Of a DNA stretch of 64,000 nt, positions 46,275-55,534 are shown in pieces. Both the position numbers and the translations under genes were made by a program. Below the pieces are notes generated by a model that saw only the letters and a program-made list of their open reading frames with translations, was not told the origin of the DNA and did not search any database. The DNA lies in NCBI RefSeq assembly GCF_001757105.1, contig NZ_MDHN01000003.1:1-64000 (forward strand), written 5' to 3'. Position 1 is the stretch's first letter. Each line of letters opens with the position of its first letter. This DNA is from Alteromonas confluentis. Its GTDB lineage: Bacteria; Pseudomonadota; Gammaproteobacteria; Enterobacterales; Alteromonadaceae.

Positions 46275-46957
46275 TTTCCACCGCTTTTTTGCACGATATC
46301 CAGACGTGCCTCATGTTGTTCTAATTCATCGGCGGAGGCACTGATAACCTTTAATTTATTTCCGTTACGCTGCACTCTGCGAATGGCGCCGTCGTCACCA
46401 CTGCCACTGTTTTGTCCCGCCAGATTCAATTTTGTCTGGCCGCCGGTCATTAACAGATAAACGTCAGCCAGGATCTCCGCATCGAGTAATGCGCCGTGAA
46501 GTTCACGGTGACTGTTATCTATGCCATAACGACGACACAATGCATCGAGGTTGTTCTTCTGGCCAGGATGCATTTTTCTGGCAAGCAATAACGAATCAAG
46601 AACAGTACATATTTCTGCCGTTTTCACCGAACGCGTTGCCGGGTTCATGGCAAATTCATGATCCATAAAGCCCACGTCGAAAGCCGCGTTGTGAATGACA
46701 AGCTGGCCGCCTCGGATAAAGTCGATGAAATCCTGTGCCACATCGGCAAATAAAGGCTTATCGGCGAGGAATTCATTGGTAATACCGTGAACTTCAATTG
46801 CTTCCTGCTCTACAATGCGCTGCGGATTAATATAAACATGGAAATGATTACCGGTGAGCTTACGGTTAATCACCTCGACACAGCCTATTTCGATGATACG
46901 GTGCCCTTCTTTCGGCTCGATACCTGTGGTTTCCGTATCCAGAACAATCTGACGCAT
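46244..46957 (-). CDS. dnaQ: DNA polymerase III epsilon subunit (proofreading exonuclease)
   Basis: A 237-aa 3'-5' exonuclease. Exo I is DTETTGIEP, Exo II is HNAAFDVGFMDHE and Exo III is HGALLDAEILADV, of the HxxxxD type found in epsilon. The C-terminal tail binds the alpha subunit. It is divergent from rnhA, the same arrangement as in E. coli. Confidence 0.95.
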   Translation of the reverse strand: MRQIVLDTETTGIEPKEGHRIIEIGCVEVINRKLTGNHFHVYINPQRIVEQEAIEVHGITNEFLADKPLFADVAQDFIDFIRGGQLVIHNAAFDVGFMDHEFAMNPATRSVKTAEICTVLDSLLLARKMHPGQKNNLDALCRRYGIDNSHRELHGALLDAEILADVYLLMTGGQTKLNLAGQNSGSGDDGAIRRVQRNGNKLKVISASADELEQHEARLDIVQKSGGKCLWRPASEN

Positions 46958-47096
46958 GTTTACAACACCTTGTTTTATTGCACAATAAAGAATGGTTGAA
47001 GGGATTTTCAGTTTTCGCTGGTAGAGCCCTTGTCACTTCATTAGTATACCAAGCCAATCGCAGAGAAACACAATCTGAAGTAAAAAAGGCCTCACT

Positions 47097-47561
47097 ATGG
47101 CAAAGAAAAAAATCGCTATCTTCACCGATGGTTCTTGTCTCGGGAATCCCGGCCCCGGCGGATACGGCGCATTGCTGATTTATGGTAAGCACGAAAAGGA
47201 ACTCAGTGAAGGGTTTAACATGACTACCAACAACCGTATGGAGTTGATGGCCCCATCGGTCGCCTTAGAATGTTTGACGGAACCCTGTCAGGTAGACATC
47301 ACCACCGACAGCCAGTATGTGAAAAACGGCATTAACCAGTGGATAAAAAACTGGCGCAAGAACGGCTGGCGCACCGCAGACAAAAAGCCAGTAAAGAACG
47401 CCGACCTTTGGAAGCGTCTCGACGAAGCAGTGAAGAAGCACGATATCGACTGGCACTGGGTAAAAGGCCATTCTGGCCACCCGGAAAATGAACGGGTTGA
47501 TGATTTGGCCCGTGCCGCGGCGGAATCCCCTACGCGGGATGATGACGGTTTTAGCGGATAA
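47097..47561 (+). CDS. rnhA: Ribonuclease HI
   Basis: A 154-aa enzyme that cuts RNA in RNA-DNA hybrids. It has [16 protein letters not shown] (first catalytic Asp), [14 protein letters not shown] (Glu), [11 protein letters not shown] (Asp) and [17 protein letters not shown] (His and final Asp), plus the basic handle [16 protein letters not shown]. Full length and intact. Confidence 0.96.
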   Translation: MAKKKIAIFTDGSCLGNPGPGGYGALLIYGKHEKELSEGFNMTTNNRMELMAPSVALECLTEPCQVDITTDSQYVKNGINQWIKNWRKNGWRTADKKPVKNADLWKRLDEAVKKHDIDWHWVKGHSGHPENERVDDLARAAAESPTRDDDGFSG

Positions 47562-47566
47562 GGCCT

Positions 47567-48334
47567 TTGCGCTGGTGGCGAAGTATGCCAGCAGCGTTGA
47601 ATCCCAGATTTGCAGAAGCCAGTTTCGACAAACAAAACACGGCAATAGTCGGAAAAGAAAAAGCGCAAACACTGTTAAACAAAATGAACCTCAGTGCCAT
47701 AACCGTGCATGAAGGTCGCGACTATATCAATGCGCAAAATCAAACTTCACCCTCACCAGCAGCCATGGCTATTGTGAAAGAAGTGATGCGAGATGACCCC
47801 TTACCGCTGGCAATAACGATTGGTGGACCGCTCACAAACCTAGCAGAAGCACTAAAACTTAAACCGGAAATCGCAAATAAAATGGAAGTGGTGTGGATTG
47901 GCGGTGGCGACTTCCCATCAGGCGGTTGGGAATATAATTTTTCAACCGACATAAACGCCGCCAAGTACGTATTTGAGCAATCACAAATACCGGTTACCCA
48001 GATCCCTGTTTCTGCATATCGACAAATGCAGTACTCAGTGGCTGAAATGAGAGTCGATTTTCGCCCTTTGTCCGATACCACCCGCTGGCTGTATTCGTTG
48101 TATACCGAATTACCTGACTTTGTGGAAATGGGCGGCTCTCTGACCATGGTCGATCATCCCCTGGTACTACTGACAGCCTTGTCTACGGAAAGTAGCTATT
48201 CTGAGAATGTTAACGCAAGCGCTATCCTGCCCGATTCGGCGTACGGGGAGATTCTGCACGACAGATCCATCAAAGTTTACACCCGTTTAGACGCACGCCT
48301 GACCTTCGCAGATTTTCTCAATGTTGAAGCTTAA
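47567..48334 (+). pseudogene. N-terminally truncated nucleoside hydrolase (IUNH family) remnant
   Basis: The reading frame encodes the C-terminal three quarters of an inosine-uridine nucleoside hydrolase-like protein: PLPLAITIGGPLTNLAEAL, VVWIGGGDFPSGG, YNFSTDINAAKYVF and MVDHPLVLLTAL. The family's N-terminal Ca-binding DTDxGxDD segment is missing, and the frame opens directly after the rnhA stop with no ribosome-binding site and only TTG, or an ATG at 47585, as a start. A deletion that joined it to rnhA is the simplest reading. It could still be expressed by read-through but should lack catalysis. Confidence 0.7.
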
Positions 48335-48396
48335 TCGATAAACATCAATCGATATTTGCGTTACTCTTCTACCATAGAGCATTGAAGAGACTAAGA

Positions 48397-48735
48397 ATGA
48401 CTGACGAAATTAAATTTGAAGACACCGTGGTTGGAGAAGGTAAAGAAGCGAAAAAAGGCGCACTAATCACCGCTCATTATCGCGGACTGCTGGAAGATGG
48501 CACAGAATTCGATTCATCCTACGCAAAAGGCCGCCCATTTCAGACCGTATTATCAAAAAACAAAGTCATTCAGGGCTGGTTTCAAGGAATTCAAGGTATG
48601 CGCGAAGGTGGCACACGAAAGCTGTGGGTACCGGCCTCACTGGGTTACGGAGAACGAGAAATTGGCAAGATCCCGCCAAACAGTAAGCTCTATTTTGAAA
48701 TTGAACTGATTGAAGCTTTGAATCGGGATGACTAA
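48397..48735 (+). CDS. FKBP-type peptidyl-prolyl isomerase
   Basis: A 112-aa single-domain FKBP with no signal peptide, so cytoplasmic. It has ITAHYRGLLEDGTEFDSSY, IQGWFQGIQGMREGGTRKLW and the PASLGYGERE loop, all typical. The ATG at 48397 (after AAGAGAC) is preferred to an in-frame TTG at 48382. A terminator follows. Confidence 0.92.
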   Translation: MTDEIKFEDTVVGEGKEAKKGALITAHYRGLLEDGTEFDSSYAKGRPFQTVLSKNKVIQGWFQGIQGMREGGTRKLWVPASLGYGEREIGKIPPNSKLYFEIELIEALNRDD

Positions 48736-48773
48736 AAACACCGAAAACGTGGCAATATCATTCGGGTAGATAT

Positions 48774-48802
48774 AAATGGGATCGTGATGATCCCATTTTT
48801 AT
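48774..48802 (+). terminator. Terminator after the FKBP gene
   Basis: AAATGGGATC at 48774-48783, a 5-base loop and GATCCCATTT at 48789-48798 form a perfect 10-bp stem, continuing into TTATTT. Confidence 0.85.
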
Positions 48803-48879
48803 TTGTATCGCGTGTCAAAATAACCCGAATTTGCTTCTACCAATCAAGCGTAAATTTAGCTTAATTGGCACTTTTAATT

Positions 48880-49941
48880 TCACCAATTGCATTCTTTGAC
48901 CAGCTGGCTTACAAGGTCGTCGGCCGGAAGCGCTCTTTTCAACGGCGCGCCCTGACCAGACCAATAAGCCGCAAAATCAAAATTACCTTGCTTTGATGCC
49001 GCACGGTGTAATTTTTTAGCGGCATCATAGGCCACTGGATACGATGCAGGTAAAACGGTTTTATCACTGTCTCCATGGCAAATCAGGCGATTGACGATAC
49101 CTCGCGCGGGGCGGCCTGAAATAGCGCTGGTTAGCTTTGTTTTCAGTGATCTTTCGCTGGTTAACGCTGCTCTATAATCATTGGAGGCTGCAGATTCAGG
49201 GCAAACAATAAAAGCCGTTCCCAGTTGAGCCGCTTCAGCGCCTAAATGCATTGCTGCTTTTATTCCCGTGCCATCAACAATGCCCCCCGCAGCGATGATT
49301 GGCAAACTGCCTTGCGCTACGAGTTTTCTTGTCAACACCGAGGTCGTTAGCTTTTCATCTGTTGTATTGGGCTCAAAAATACCCCGGTGACCGCCCGCCT
49401 CAATCCCTTGGGCCACAATGGCATTGATTCCGCTGTCTTCAACTAAGCGCGCTTCATCCGGGTTGGTTGCCGTGGCGATGGTGTAAATTCCACGTTTTTT
49501 CAATGCATGAATCTTTTCATCTGATGGCAAACCAAAATGAAAGCTGACGACAGCAGGTTTTGTTTCCACCAACATCTCAAACACATCGTCTGAAGAAATG
49601 AAAGACGTATAAATTTCATTGAGCGTTTCAGGCACCATTTCATCCAGCTCTGCAAACAACGGCGAAAGGTGAGCAAGCCAAGCGCGCTCTACCTGGTCAT
49701 TACGAGAGACAGGTTCATGACAGAACACATTGACATTGAAGGGCTTGTTGGTAAGTAAACGCGTGTCTTCGATGAGTTTTTTTGCGCTTTTTACATCGCT
49801 AGCACCTATTCCTAATGAACCAAGACCACCGGCATTTGAAACTGCAGCAGCCAACGCTGGCGTTGACACACCAGCCATAGGAGCCTGAATAATAGGATAA
49901 TGAATGCCTACATCGGAGCAAAACCTGTTCTGCTTATACAT
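48880..49941 (-). CDS. Nitronate monooxygenase (NMO/2-nitropropane dioxygenase family)
   Basis: A 353-aa FMN enzyme that oxidises alkyl nitronates. It has PIIQAPMAGVSTPALAAAVS at the N-terminus, FNVNVFCHEP, VSFHFGLP, AQGIEAGGHRG (FMN phosphate site with the catalytic His) and IIAAGGIVDGTG. Full length. Single gene with no obvious partners; physiological substrate may be propionate-3-nitronate. Confidence 0.9.
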   Translation of the reverse strand: MYKQNRFCSDVGIHYPIIQAPMAGVSTPALAAAVSNAGGLGSLGIGASDVKSAKKLIEDTRLLTNKPFNVNVFCHEPVSRNDQVERAWLAHLSPLFAELDEMVPETLNEIYTSFISSDDVFEMLVETKPAVVSFHFGLPSDEKIHALKKRGIYTIATATNPDEARLVEDSGINAIVAQGIEAGGHRGIFEPNTTDEKLTTSVLTRKLVAQGSLPIIAAGGIVDGTGIKAAMHLGAEAAQLGTAFIVCPESAASNDYRAALTSERSLKTKLTSAISGRPARGIVNRLICHGDSDKTVLPASYPVAYDAAKKLHRAASKQGNFDFAAYWSGQGAPLKRALPADDLVSQLVKECNW

Positions 49942-50011
49942 ACACTTCCCGTTTATTTCTCATTGCGTGTGTTATTTTCATCTCTTGATATAACACTCCA
50001 GAGAAAGCGAA

Positions 50012-51175
50012 TTAATTCGCTTTCTCTGTGCCTTTCAATTTGTTTTCTAAGCGCGCTACATTCTCAACAAAATAATCGTAGTAAGGAATATCTTCTGTAG
50101 CGACAGCCAACGCTTTTTTCGCATACGTCAGCGCTTCCCTGAGTTTGTTTTGCCCTTCATAGCCATACGCAACACCGGCAATTGCATCAGGGTTTTCAAG
50201 ATGATGGGACATATTATGCTTATACAGCATCATGGCTAAATGGGGCTTTTTCTGCCAGTCAAAGTAGTAACCCAATTCGCGAACCACATTTTCTGGTGGC
50301 GTTGGGTCTATACCCCATTGTTCACCTAACCGCCGATAGTAATTATCGATAACTTGCATATTTGCAGTCACTTTCTCCCGGGGAAATGTTTTACTCAGGA
50401 AAAATGACTGATAAGCGTTAAAAATGCCAGCCGCCGATGTGAGCCCGTGAGATACACCAGGATGTTCGTTTAGGACTAAACTTAGATGGGGGTTTTCATG
50501 ATTTGAAAACGCCGTTAACAGCGCGTCGTAATACGGTCGCATTGGAAGCCCTTCATTCCCCATATTCATATAAACATAGGCTGATTCAGAAGGTTTAGTA
50601 GACAGCCACTTTTTGGTTCGTTCCACCATCGCCCCCGCATTCCACCAAACCGCAGGACTATAAGCGATATGCGCATTGAAAAGGCCCGGGCGCTGCTGCA
50701 TGGCATACAAACTAAACACGCCAGCAGCTGATGCCCCGGCGATAATTCGGGTTGAATGTGTGCGATACCGTTTTTCCACATCGGGGATCAGTTCCTGCTC
50801 GATGAACGCAAGAAACTTTTTAGCCCCGCCGCCAATACCAACTGGGCCATTTCTGTCCTGATTAACTGTAGGATACATGTCGTGGAGTCTGTCGGTATTT
50901 TCAATCGCAACGATGATAACGTCGGGAGCGGCGTCAGCTTTTTGTAATCTGCCTAAGACCTCTTTCATCAGAGGAATATTCTCAGCGCCGTCAAGCCGGT
51001 AAATTACGGGATAATTTTGCGATGTGGAGAAATAATCCTCTGGCAGTAAAACCTGATATTGCCGCCGTTCGTCCAATACCTCTGAATCTATGTTCACCAC
51101 TTCGTAATCATTTGCCAGACTTTGAAACGAAGACGCAAGCAATGCCGCAGTAAACAACCATTTGAAATACTTCAT
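50012..51175 (-). CDS. Secreted alpha/beta-hydrolase esterase with C-terminal TPR-like region
   Basis: A 387-aa protein with a signal peptide (cleavage near QSLAN, residue 22). The esterase-D/enterochelin-esterase-like domain has the nucleophile in IIAGASAAGVFSLY, the oxyanion segment YPVIYRLDG, and the His in PGVSHGL. The last 90 residues are helical with a tetratricopeptide-like pattern (ALTYAKKALAVA). Such proteins resemble IroE-type siderophore esterases, but no siderophore genes are nearby, so the substrate is open. Confidence 0.82.
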   Translation of the reverse strand: MKYFKWLFTAALLASSFQSLANDYEVVNIDSEVLDERRQYQVLLPEDYFSTSQNYPVIYRLDGAENIPLMKEVLGRLQKADAAPDVIIVAIENTDRLHDMYPTVNQDRNGPVGIGGGAKKFLAFIEQELIPDVEKRYRTHSTRIIAGASAAGVFSLYAMQQRPGLFNAHIAYSPAVWWNAGAMVERTKKWLSTKPSESAYVYMNMGNEGLPMRPYYDALLTAFSNHENPHLSLVLNEHPGVSHGLTSAAGIFNAYQSFFLSKTFPREKVTANMQVIDNYYRRLGEQWGIDPTPPENVVRELGYYFDWQKKPHLAMMLYKHNMSHHLENPDAIAGVAYGYEGQNKLREALTYAKKALAVATEDIPYYDYFVENVARLENKLKGTEKAN

Positions 51176-51403
51176 ACTTACCCTTGTAATTTTTCTTCTA
51201 CCTTAACAGCTTATCAGTGCATGTTGTGGGTTACAATTTGGTTTATTTTTCATATTCTTAAATAATTGTGCTATGAGTGAAAATAGGCTAAGCCTCTAAC
51301 ACATATTAAATCCCCCGATGCTCTTACCGGGATTCATGGGCTTAATCGCTTCACCCGAATTTCATCGACATCAACCGTACTTCTAACCGGAGTTAGGGGC
51401 CAA

Positions 51404-51431
51404 TTGACTCCAATCATTTCGTACATACAAT
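51404..51431 (+). promoter_or_regulatory. Promoter of the BrnA-like gene
   Basis: TTGACT at 51404-51409 and TACAAT at 51426-51431 with a 16-bp spacer. Transcription would start near 51438, just before the ATG at 51452, giving a nearly leaderless message and ruling out an upstream TTG start at 51404. Confidence 0.55.
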
Positions 51432-51451
51432 GTAAATATGATTTATCAACA

Positions 51452-51649
51452 ATGAAATCACGAAAAAACCCTTATACTTCAAAGTTAAAGAAGCCTGTGA
51501 CCATGCGGCTAAGTGAAGACGTTATTGATTATTTTAAAAAAATGTCTGAAGAGAATGGTGTCCCTTATCAAAGTTTGATCAACTTATATCTACGCGATTG
51601 TGTAACTCAACATCGTAAAATCGACATCTCCTGGCATGCTGAGGCATAA
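51452..51649 (+). CDS. Orphan BrnA/CopG-like antitoxin
   Basis: A 65-aa basic protein with the ribbon-helix-helix pattern of BrnA-type antitoxins: KKPVTMRLSEDVIDYFKKMS followed by GVPYQSLINLYLRDCV. In BrnTA pairs the BrnT toxin gene lies directly upstream, but here the upstream 276 bp hold no toxin frame and the gene after it is convergent. It is therefore an orphan antitoxin or a small regulator. The start is set by the promoter spacing; no clear Shine-Dalgarno is present. Confidence 0.7.
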   Translation: MKSRKNPYTSKLKKPVTMRLSEDVIDYFKKMSEENGVPYQSLINLYLRDCVTQHRKIDISWHAEA

Positions 51650-51739
51650 CATGCATTAAGAATCCTGCGACATTGCAGACACATCAATCGTGAGCAGGGA
51701 CACAACAAAGTGCCCTTGCATGCTATGTCGCCACTACAA

Positions 51740-52615
51740 TTACTGAGCCTGCACCGGCAAATACACCCTACTTTGCGCCTCTTCCAAAGGCACATCCGGG
51801 TAAAAGCGCAGTCGCTCTATGAATGGTGGGAATTGTTCGAAGTCCCAGTCATAACCCCCTTCGCCAATAACCTGTTCAATACGTCGCTGTAACTTGCCGT
51901 CGCTGCCAGTTTCTGTCCAGCTTAAACAATGCAAAGCGGGAATGTGGGCTTCAGAAACGCCCTGCTTATTTGGCGCTATGCCTTTGTTATGCTCTGCCGC
52001 AATACCGAAGGTAAAGGCCTCAGGTTCGCTATTATCAGGTTTAGAATAAAAGATGTTAAACGTCCGGCTTTCAGAAGGCGGCGAGCCATTCAACTTTCGC
52101 CATTGAATAAAGGCACCAACGGAAGCCATCAGCATTTGTGGTGACCCCATATGAAGAAGCTGTGCCAGCTTTACACCTTCAAACTGAACTAAAGCCGGTG
52201 CAGACGTATCCGTAGCGGTATTGTCTGGAGTCTCACTGTCCAGCACCCTTACCGCATTGGCGAGCTGCGTTATGCGCTCAAGGTCCGGAGAATGCCGGAA
52301 TTCGCTGGGTGTCACGCCTGTCTGACGTTTGAAAGCCCTGCTGAAGCTCTCGCTGTTTTCATAGCCTGCCTCAAACCCAATATCAGTGACAGACATAGAA
52401 TGGCGATAAGCGAGTTGCCAGGCGGCGCGATGTGTCCGAACCCTTCGCATGAGCGTTTGCAGGCTAATCCCGAAGGTTGTAGAAAACTGGCGGTGAAAAT
52501 GATGCCGGGACAAACCAGCCACCGCCGCCAGTTCGTCCAAATTAGGCGTTATACCACTATTAGATTCCAGCCAGGCTATGACTTTTTCAAAAACGATTCT
52601 TGTATCAGCGCGCAT
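51740..52615 (-). CDS. AraC family regulator with GyrI-like effector domain
   Basis: A 291-aa transcription factor. The two helix-turn-helix motifs are N-terminal (about 8-105: LDELAAVAGLSRHHFHRQFS and the second, SVTDIGFEAGYENSESFSRA). The C-terminal half is a GyrI-like small-molecule domain (about 140-290). This order matches Rob/SbmC-type regulators that respond to hydrophobic compounds. The gene lies 128 bp downstream of the quinone oxidoreductase end and transcribes the same way; the target is not known. Confidence 0.88.
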   Translation of the reverse strand: MRADTRIVFEKVIAWLESNSGITPNLDELAAVAGLSRHHFHRQFSTTFGISLQTLMRRVRTHRAAWQLAYRHSMSVTDIGFEAGYENSESFSRAFKRQTGVTPSEFRHSPDLERITQLANAVRVLDSETPDNTATDTSAPALVQFEGVKLAQLLHMGSPQMLMASVGAFIQWRKLNGSPPSESRTFNIFYSKPDNSEPEAFTFGIAAEHNKGIAPNKQGVSEAHIPALHCLSWTETGSDGKLQRRIEQVIGEGGYDWDFEQFPPFIERLRFYPDVPLEEAQSRVYLPVQAQ

Positions 52616-52743
52616 TCTGTCTCATCAAGTCACGGGGTAAAAATGTTGCTGTAGTTTACCTGCTTCCCATCTGCTGCGCCTGACCGTTTTTGCTGCTAGA
52701 GGAGATTCACCACAACATACCTGTTAGATGAATCTCGCATTCA

Positions 52744-53721
52744 TTACCACTCAACAATGATTTTGCCGCGACTATCGTTGGCTTCAAGGCGGGCATGGGC
52801 AGTGGCGACCTCTTCATCCGGCAATACTGTATCGACATTTACTTTGAGCGTACCGTCGTCAAAACCCGGTAAGCCGTGTTCGCAGAAATCACGAATTAAA
52901 TCAGCTTTGTAACTATCACTGCGGTTTCTGAGTGTTGACCCCTGAATGCGGGCGCGTTTGCCCAACATCAATGCCATATCCAACTTGTCAGCAAAGCGTC
53001 CTGCCAACATGGCCAGGTAAACAATGTGTCCATCTTGCGCGAGTACTTTTAAATTACGGTTCAGGTAATCCCCTGCCACAAAGTCGAGCACAAAGTTTAC
53101 GCCTTCGGGCCAGGTGTCTTTCAAGACGGCTGCAAAATCCTGTTCTTTGTAATTAATGGTAAGGTTAGCGCCCATGTCACGGCACTGTGCCAGTTTATCT
53201 TCAGAAGACGCGGTGGTCGCTGTGGCAATGCCCTTCAGTTTGCAAAGCTGCAGTGCAGCCAGGCCAACACCGCTGGCACCGGCATGAATAAGGGCTTTAT
53301 CCTGAGGTTGCAGGTTACCAATGGTGAATAATGCTTGCCAGGCGGTAAGAAACACCTCCGTGAGCCCTGCGGCGTGTGTCAACGACATACTCTCTGGCAC
53401 CGGCATAAGATGACGGGCATCTACTGCCACATATTCAGCGTAGCCGCCGCCCGCGACCAAACCGCATACCTTATCGCCCACTTTCCAGTGAGTGACATCA
53501 TCGGCAACGTCGGTCACTTCCCCGGACACTTCGAGCCCGAGAATGTCGCTTTCACCTGGTGGTGGCGGGTATTTTCCCTGGCGTTGCAAGGTGTCAGCAC
53601 GGTTAACCCCAAACGCGTGCACTTTAACGAGTACCTGGCCACTGGCAACAACAGGGGTGTTTGTTTCACTGATCTGCAAAGATTCAGGCCCCGCGCCCTT
53701 TTCGAAATCGATATATCGCAT
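52744..53721 (-). CDS. NAD(P)H quinone oxidoreductase, PIG3 type
   Basis: A 325-aa zinc-free medium-chain dehydrogenase/reductase. It shows VNRADTLQRQGKYPPPPG and LGLEVSGEV at the N-terminal end and the nucleotide-binding ALIHAGASGVGLAALQLCK. The conserved PIG3/TIGR02824 features include LTEVFLTAWQALF. It reduces quinones with NADPH. Divergent from rlmI with a 133-bp gap. Confidence 0.9.
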   Translation of the reverse strand: MRYIDFEKGAGPESLQISETNTPVVASGQVLVKVHAFGVNRADTLQRQGKYPPPPGESDILGLEVSGEVTDVADDVTHWKVGDKVCGLVAGGGYAEYVAVDARHLMPVPESMSLTHAAGLTEVFLTAWQALFTIGNLQPQDKALIHAGASGVGLAALQLCKLKGIATATTASSEDKLAQCRDMGANLTINYKEQDFAAVLKDTWPEGVNFVLDFVAGDYLNRNLKVLAQDGHIVYLAMLAGRFADKLDMALMLGKRARIQGSTLRNRSDSYKADLIRDFCEHGLPGFDDGTLKVNVDTVLPDEEVATAHARLEANDSRGKIIVEW

Positions 53722-53854
53722 CGCTGTACTCCCTGGTTTGACGATCTGAATTCAAAGATACCTATGGTCGTCACAAATATTCGGTTCAAAAGTCGCGCCG
53801 GATAATGAGAAAAGCTATACTGCGCGCCACTTTCATCTAAGGGTTATCATAACA

Positions 53855-55048
53855 ATGTCTGCCACCGTCGTCTTACAACCTCAACGTGATAAATCACTGC
53901 GCCGTCGTCATCCCTGGGTTTTTGCCAGCGCCGTCGCCACGGTAAACGGACGTTGCCGCAGCGGAGACACCGTTGATGTGGTAAGTGCAGAAGGTGACTG
54001 GCTGGGCCGTGGCGCTTGGTCACCGGAATCACAATTACGTGTACGCATGTGGACATTCAACAAAGATGAACCCGTAGACAACGGTTTTTTTGTTCGCCGT
54101 CTTACCACAGCCCTCACCCTCCGTGAGAATCTGGTGATCAGCAAAAACACCAACAGTTATCGCCTTATCGCTTCAGAATCTGACGGATTGCCTGGCGTGA
54201 CTATAGACGTGTACAACACGGTGATTGTGGTGCAACTGTTAAGTGCCGGTGCTGATAAGCAACGAGACAAGATTGTGTGGGCTTTGAAAAAAGTGCTGCC
54301 GGGGAAAGACATTTTTGAACGCAGCGACGTGGATGTGCGTGCAAAAGAAGGGTTGGAACCCCTGGTGCAGACGCTTCATGGCGACCCGGAACCGGTGGTC
54401 ACTATTCTCGAGAATGGTATTCAGATCCAGGTAGACATTCGCAACGGCCATAAAACCGGTTTTTACCTCGATCAGCGTGATGCCCGTGCCGCTGCCGGCC
54501 GCTACGCCAAAGATAAAGAGGTACTGAACTGTTTCAGTTATACCGGTACATTCTCGTGTTATGCGCTACAAGGCGGCGCGAAACATGTCACTAATGTGGA
54601 TGTGTCTGATCCGGCACTCGCTCTTGCAGCCAAACACCTTGAAATCAACGACCTCGACCGTGCGCGTTGCGACATGGTGAACGGTGATGTGTTTCAGGTT
54701 TTGCGCAAGTATCACGAAGAGCAGCGCCAGTTTGATATGGTGATCCTCGACCCACCCAAATTTGTCGACAGCAAAGCGTCGCTGGGCCGTGCATCACGTG
54801 GCTACAAAGACATTAACATGTACGGAATGCACGCGGTGAAATCAGGCGGTTTGTTGCTAACATTCAGTTGTTCGGGCCTGATGCCAGCCGATTTATTTCA
54901 AAAGATTGTGGCCGATGCCGCGCTGGATGCCGGCAAGACAATTAAGATAGTTGAACGCCTGACGCAGGCAAAAGACCACCCGGTGATAGGAACGTATCCG
55001 GAAGGCTACTACCTGAAAGGGTTGGTATGCGAAGTAACTGATCTGTGA
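53855..55048 (+). CDS. rlmI: 23S rRNA (cytosine-1962-C5)-methyltransferase RlmI
   Basis: A 397-aa SAM-dependent methyltransferase, close to the 396 aa of E. coli RlmI. An N-terminal PUA domain (about 1-75: RRRHPWVFASAV) precedes the Rossmann-like domain with VLNCFSYTGTFSCYAL (SAM site), LDPPKFVDSK and LLTFSCSGLM holding the catalytic Cys. Its stop codon lies inside a hairpin shared with the convergent PilZ gene. Confidence 0.93.
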   Translation: MSATVVLQPQRDKSLRRRHPWVFASAVATVNGRCRSGDTVDVVSAEGDWLGRGAWSPESQLRVRMWTFNKDEPVDNGFFVRRLTTALTLRENLVISKNTNSYRLIASESDGLPGVTIDVYNTVIVVQLLSAGADKQRDKIVWALKKVLPGKDIFERSDVDVRAKEGLEPLVQTLHGDPEPVVTILENGIQIQVDIRNGHKTGFYLDQRDARAAAGRYAKDKEVLNCFSYTGTFSCYALQGGAKHVTNVDVSDPALALAAKHLEINDLDRARCDMVNGDVFQVLRKYHEEQRQFDMVILDPPKFVDSKASLGRASRGYKDINMYGMHAVKSGGLLLTFSCSGLMPADLFQKIVADAALDAGKTIKIVERLTQAKDHPVIGTYPEGYYLKGLVCEVTDL

Positions 55049-55059
55049 TCAGTTACTTC
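55031..55059. terminator. Shared 3' hairpin of convergent rlmI and PilZ genes
   Basis: GAAGTAACTGATC and GATCAGTTACTTC form a perfect 13-bp inverted repeat with a 3-base loop. The left arm encodes the last residues of RlmI and the right arm encodes the last codons of the PilZ protein; both stop codons are within it. There is no T-run, so it may protect or block 3' ends rather than act as a classical terminator. Confidence 0.6.
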
Positions 55060-55370
55060 ATTTCTGAGATTTCCACACCGATAATACAGCTTTCTTCGGT
55101 TTCCGGAACACAGCGAACCACGGTTGCCAGTGCGGATAACGATGGAATTTGCGAGCTGTTAGAGTCTATAGATACGTTTACCTGTGTACCCACTTCAATA
55201 GACGGCTCTTCTACTTCCAAAGACATTCCAGTCGCGCTGATGTCTTTACATACAGCTTGGTGAGTCCGGCTCGATTCTTCATCGTTAATCTGAACCTGAC
55301 AGGGTGAATTCACCATCATTCTGAAAAAATTTCTTTTATCGTCGTATCCCAACACGTTTACTTCTCCCAA
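55053..55370 (-). CDS. PilZ domain c-di-GMP-binding protein
   Basis: A 105-aa stand-alone PilZ domain. The c-di-GMP contact motifs are both present: RxxxR as RNFFR near residue 12 and DxSxxG as DISATG near residue 44. It should bind c-di-GMP and pass the signal to a partner, which is not identifiable here. Single gene, convergent with rlmI. Confidence 0.88.
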   Translation of the reverse strand: MGEVNVLGYDDKRNFFRMMVNSPCQVQINDEESSRTHQAVCKDISATGMSLEVEEPSIEVGTQVNVSIDSNSSQIPSLSALATVVRCVPETEESCIIGVEISEMK

Positions 55371-55534
55371 CCTCAGTTACAACTTAATAAAGTACCCATC
55401 TCTTATAGGACGGGACCCTGCTTATGTCAACTTAGTTTACCCGCTAATAGCGCAAAGTTTGATATGCGAAAGAATATGATGGTATATCCCTCACCCCTTT
55501 AAATTAAAGGTGCGATAGCGCCCTTACTTTATTA

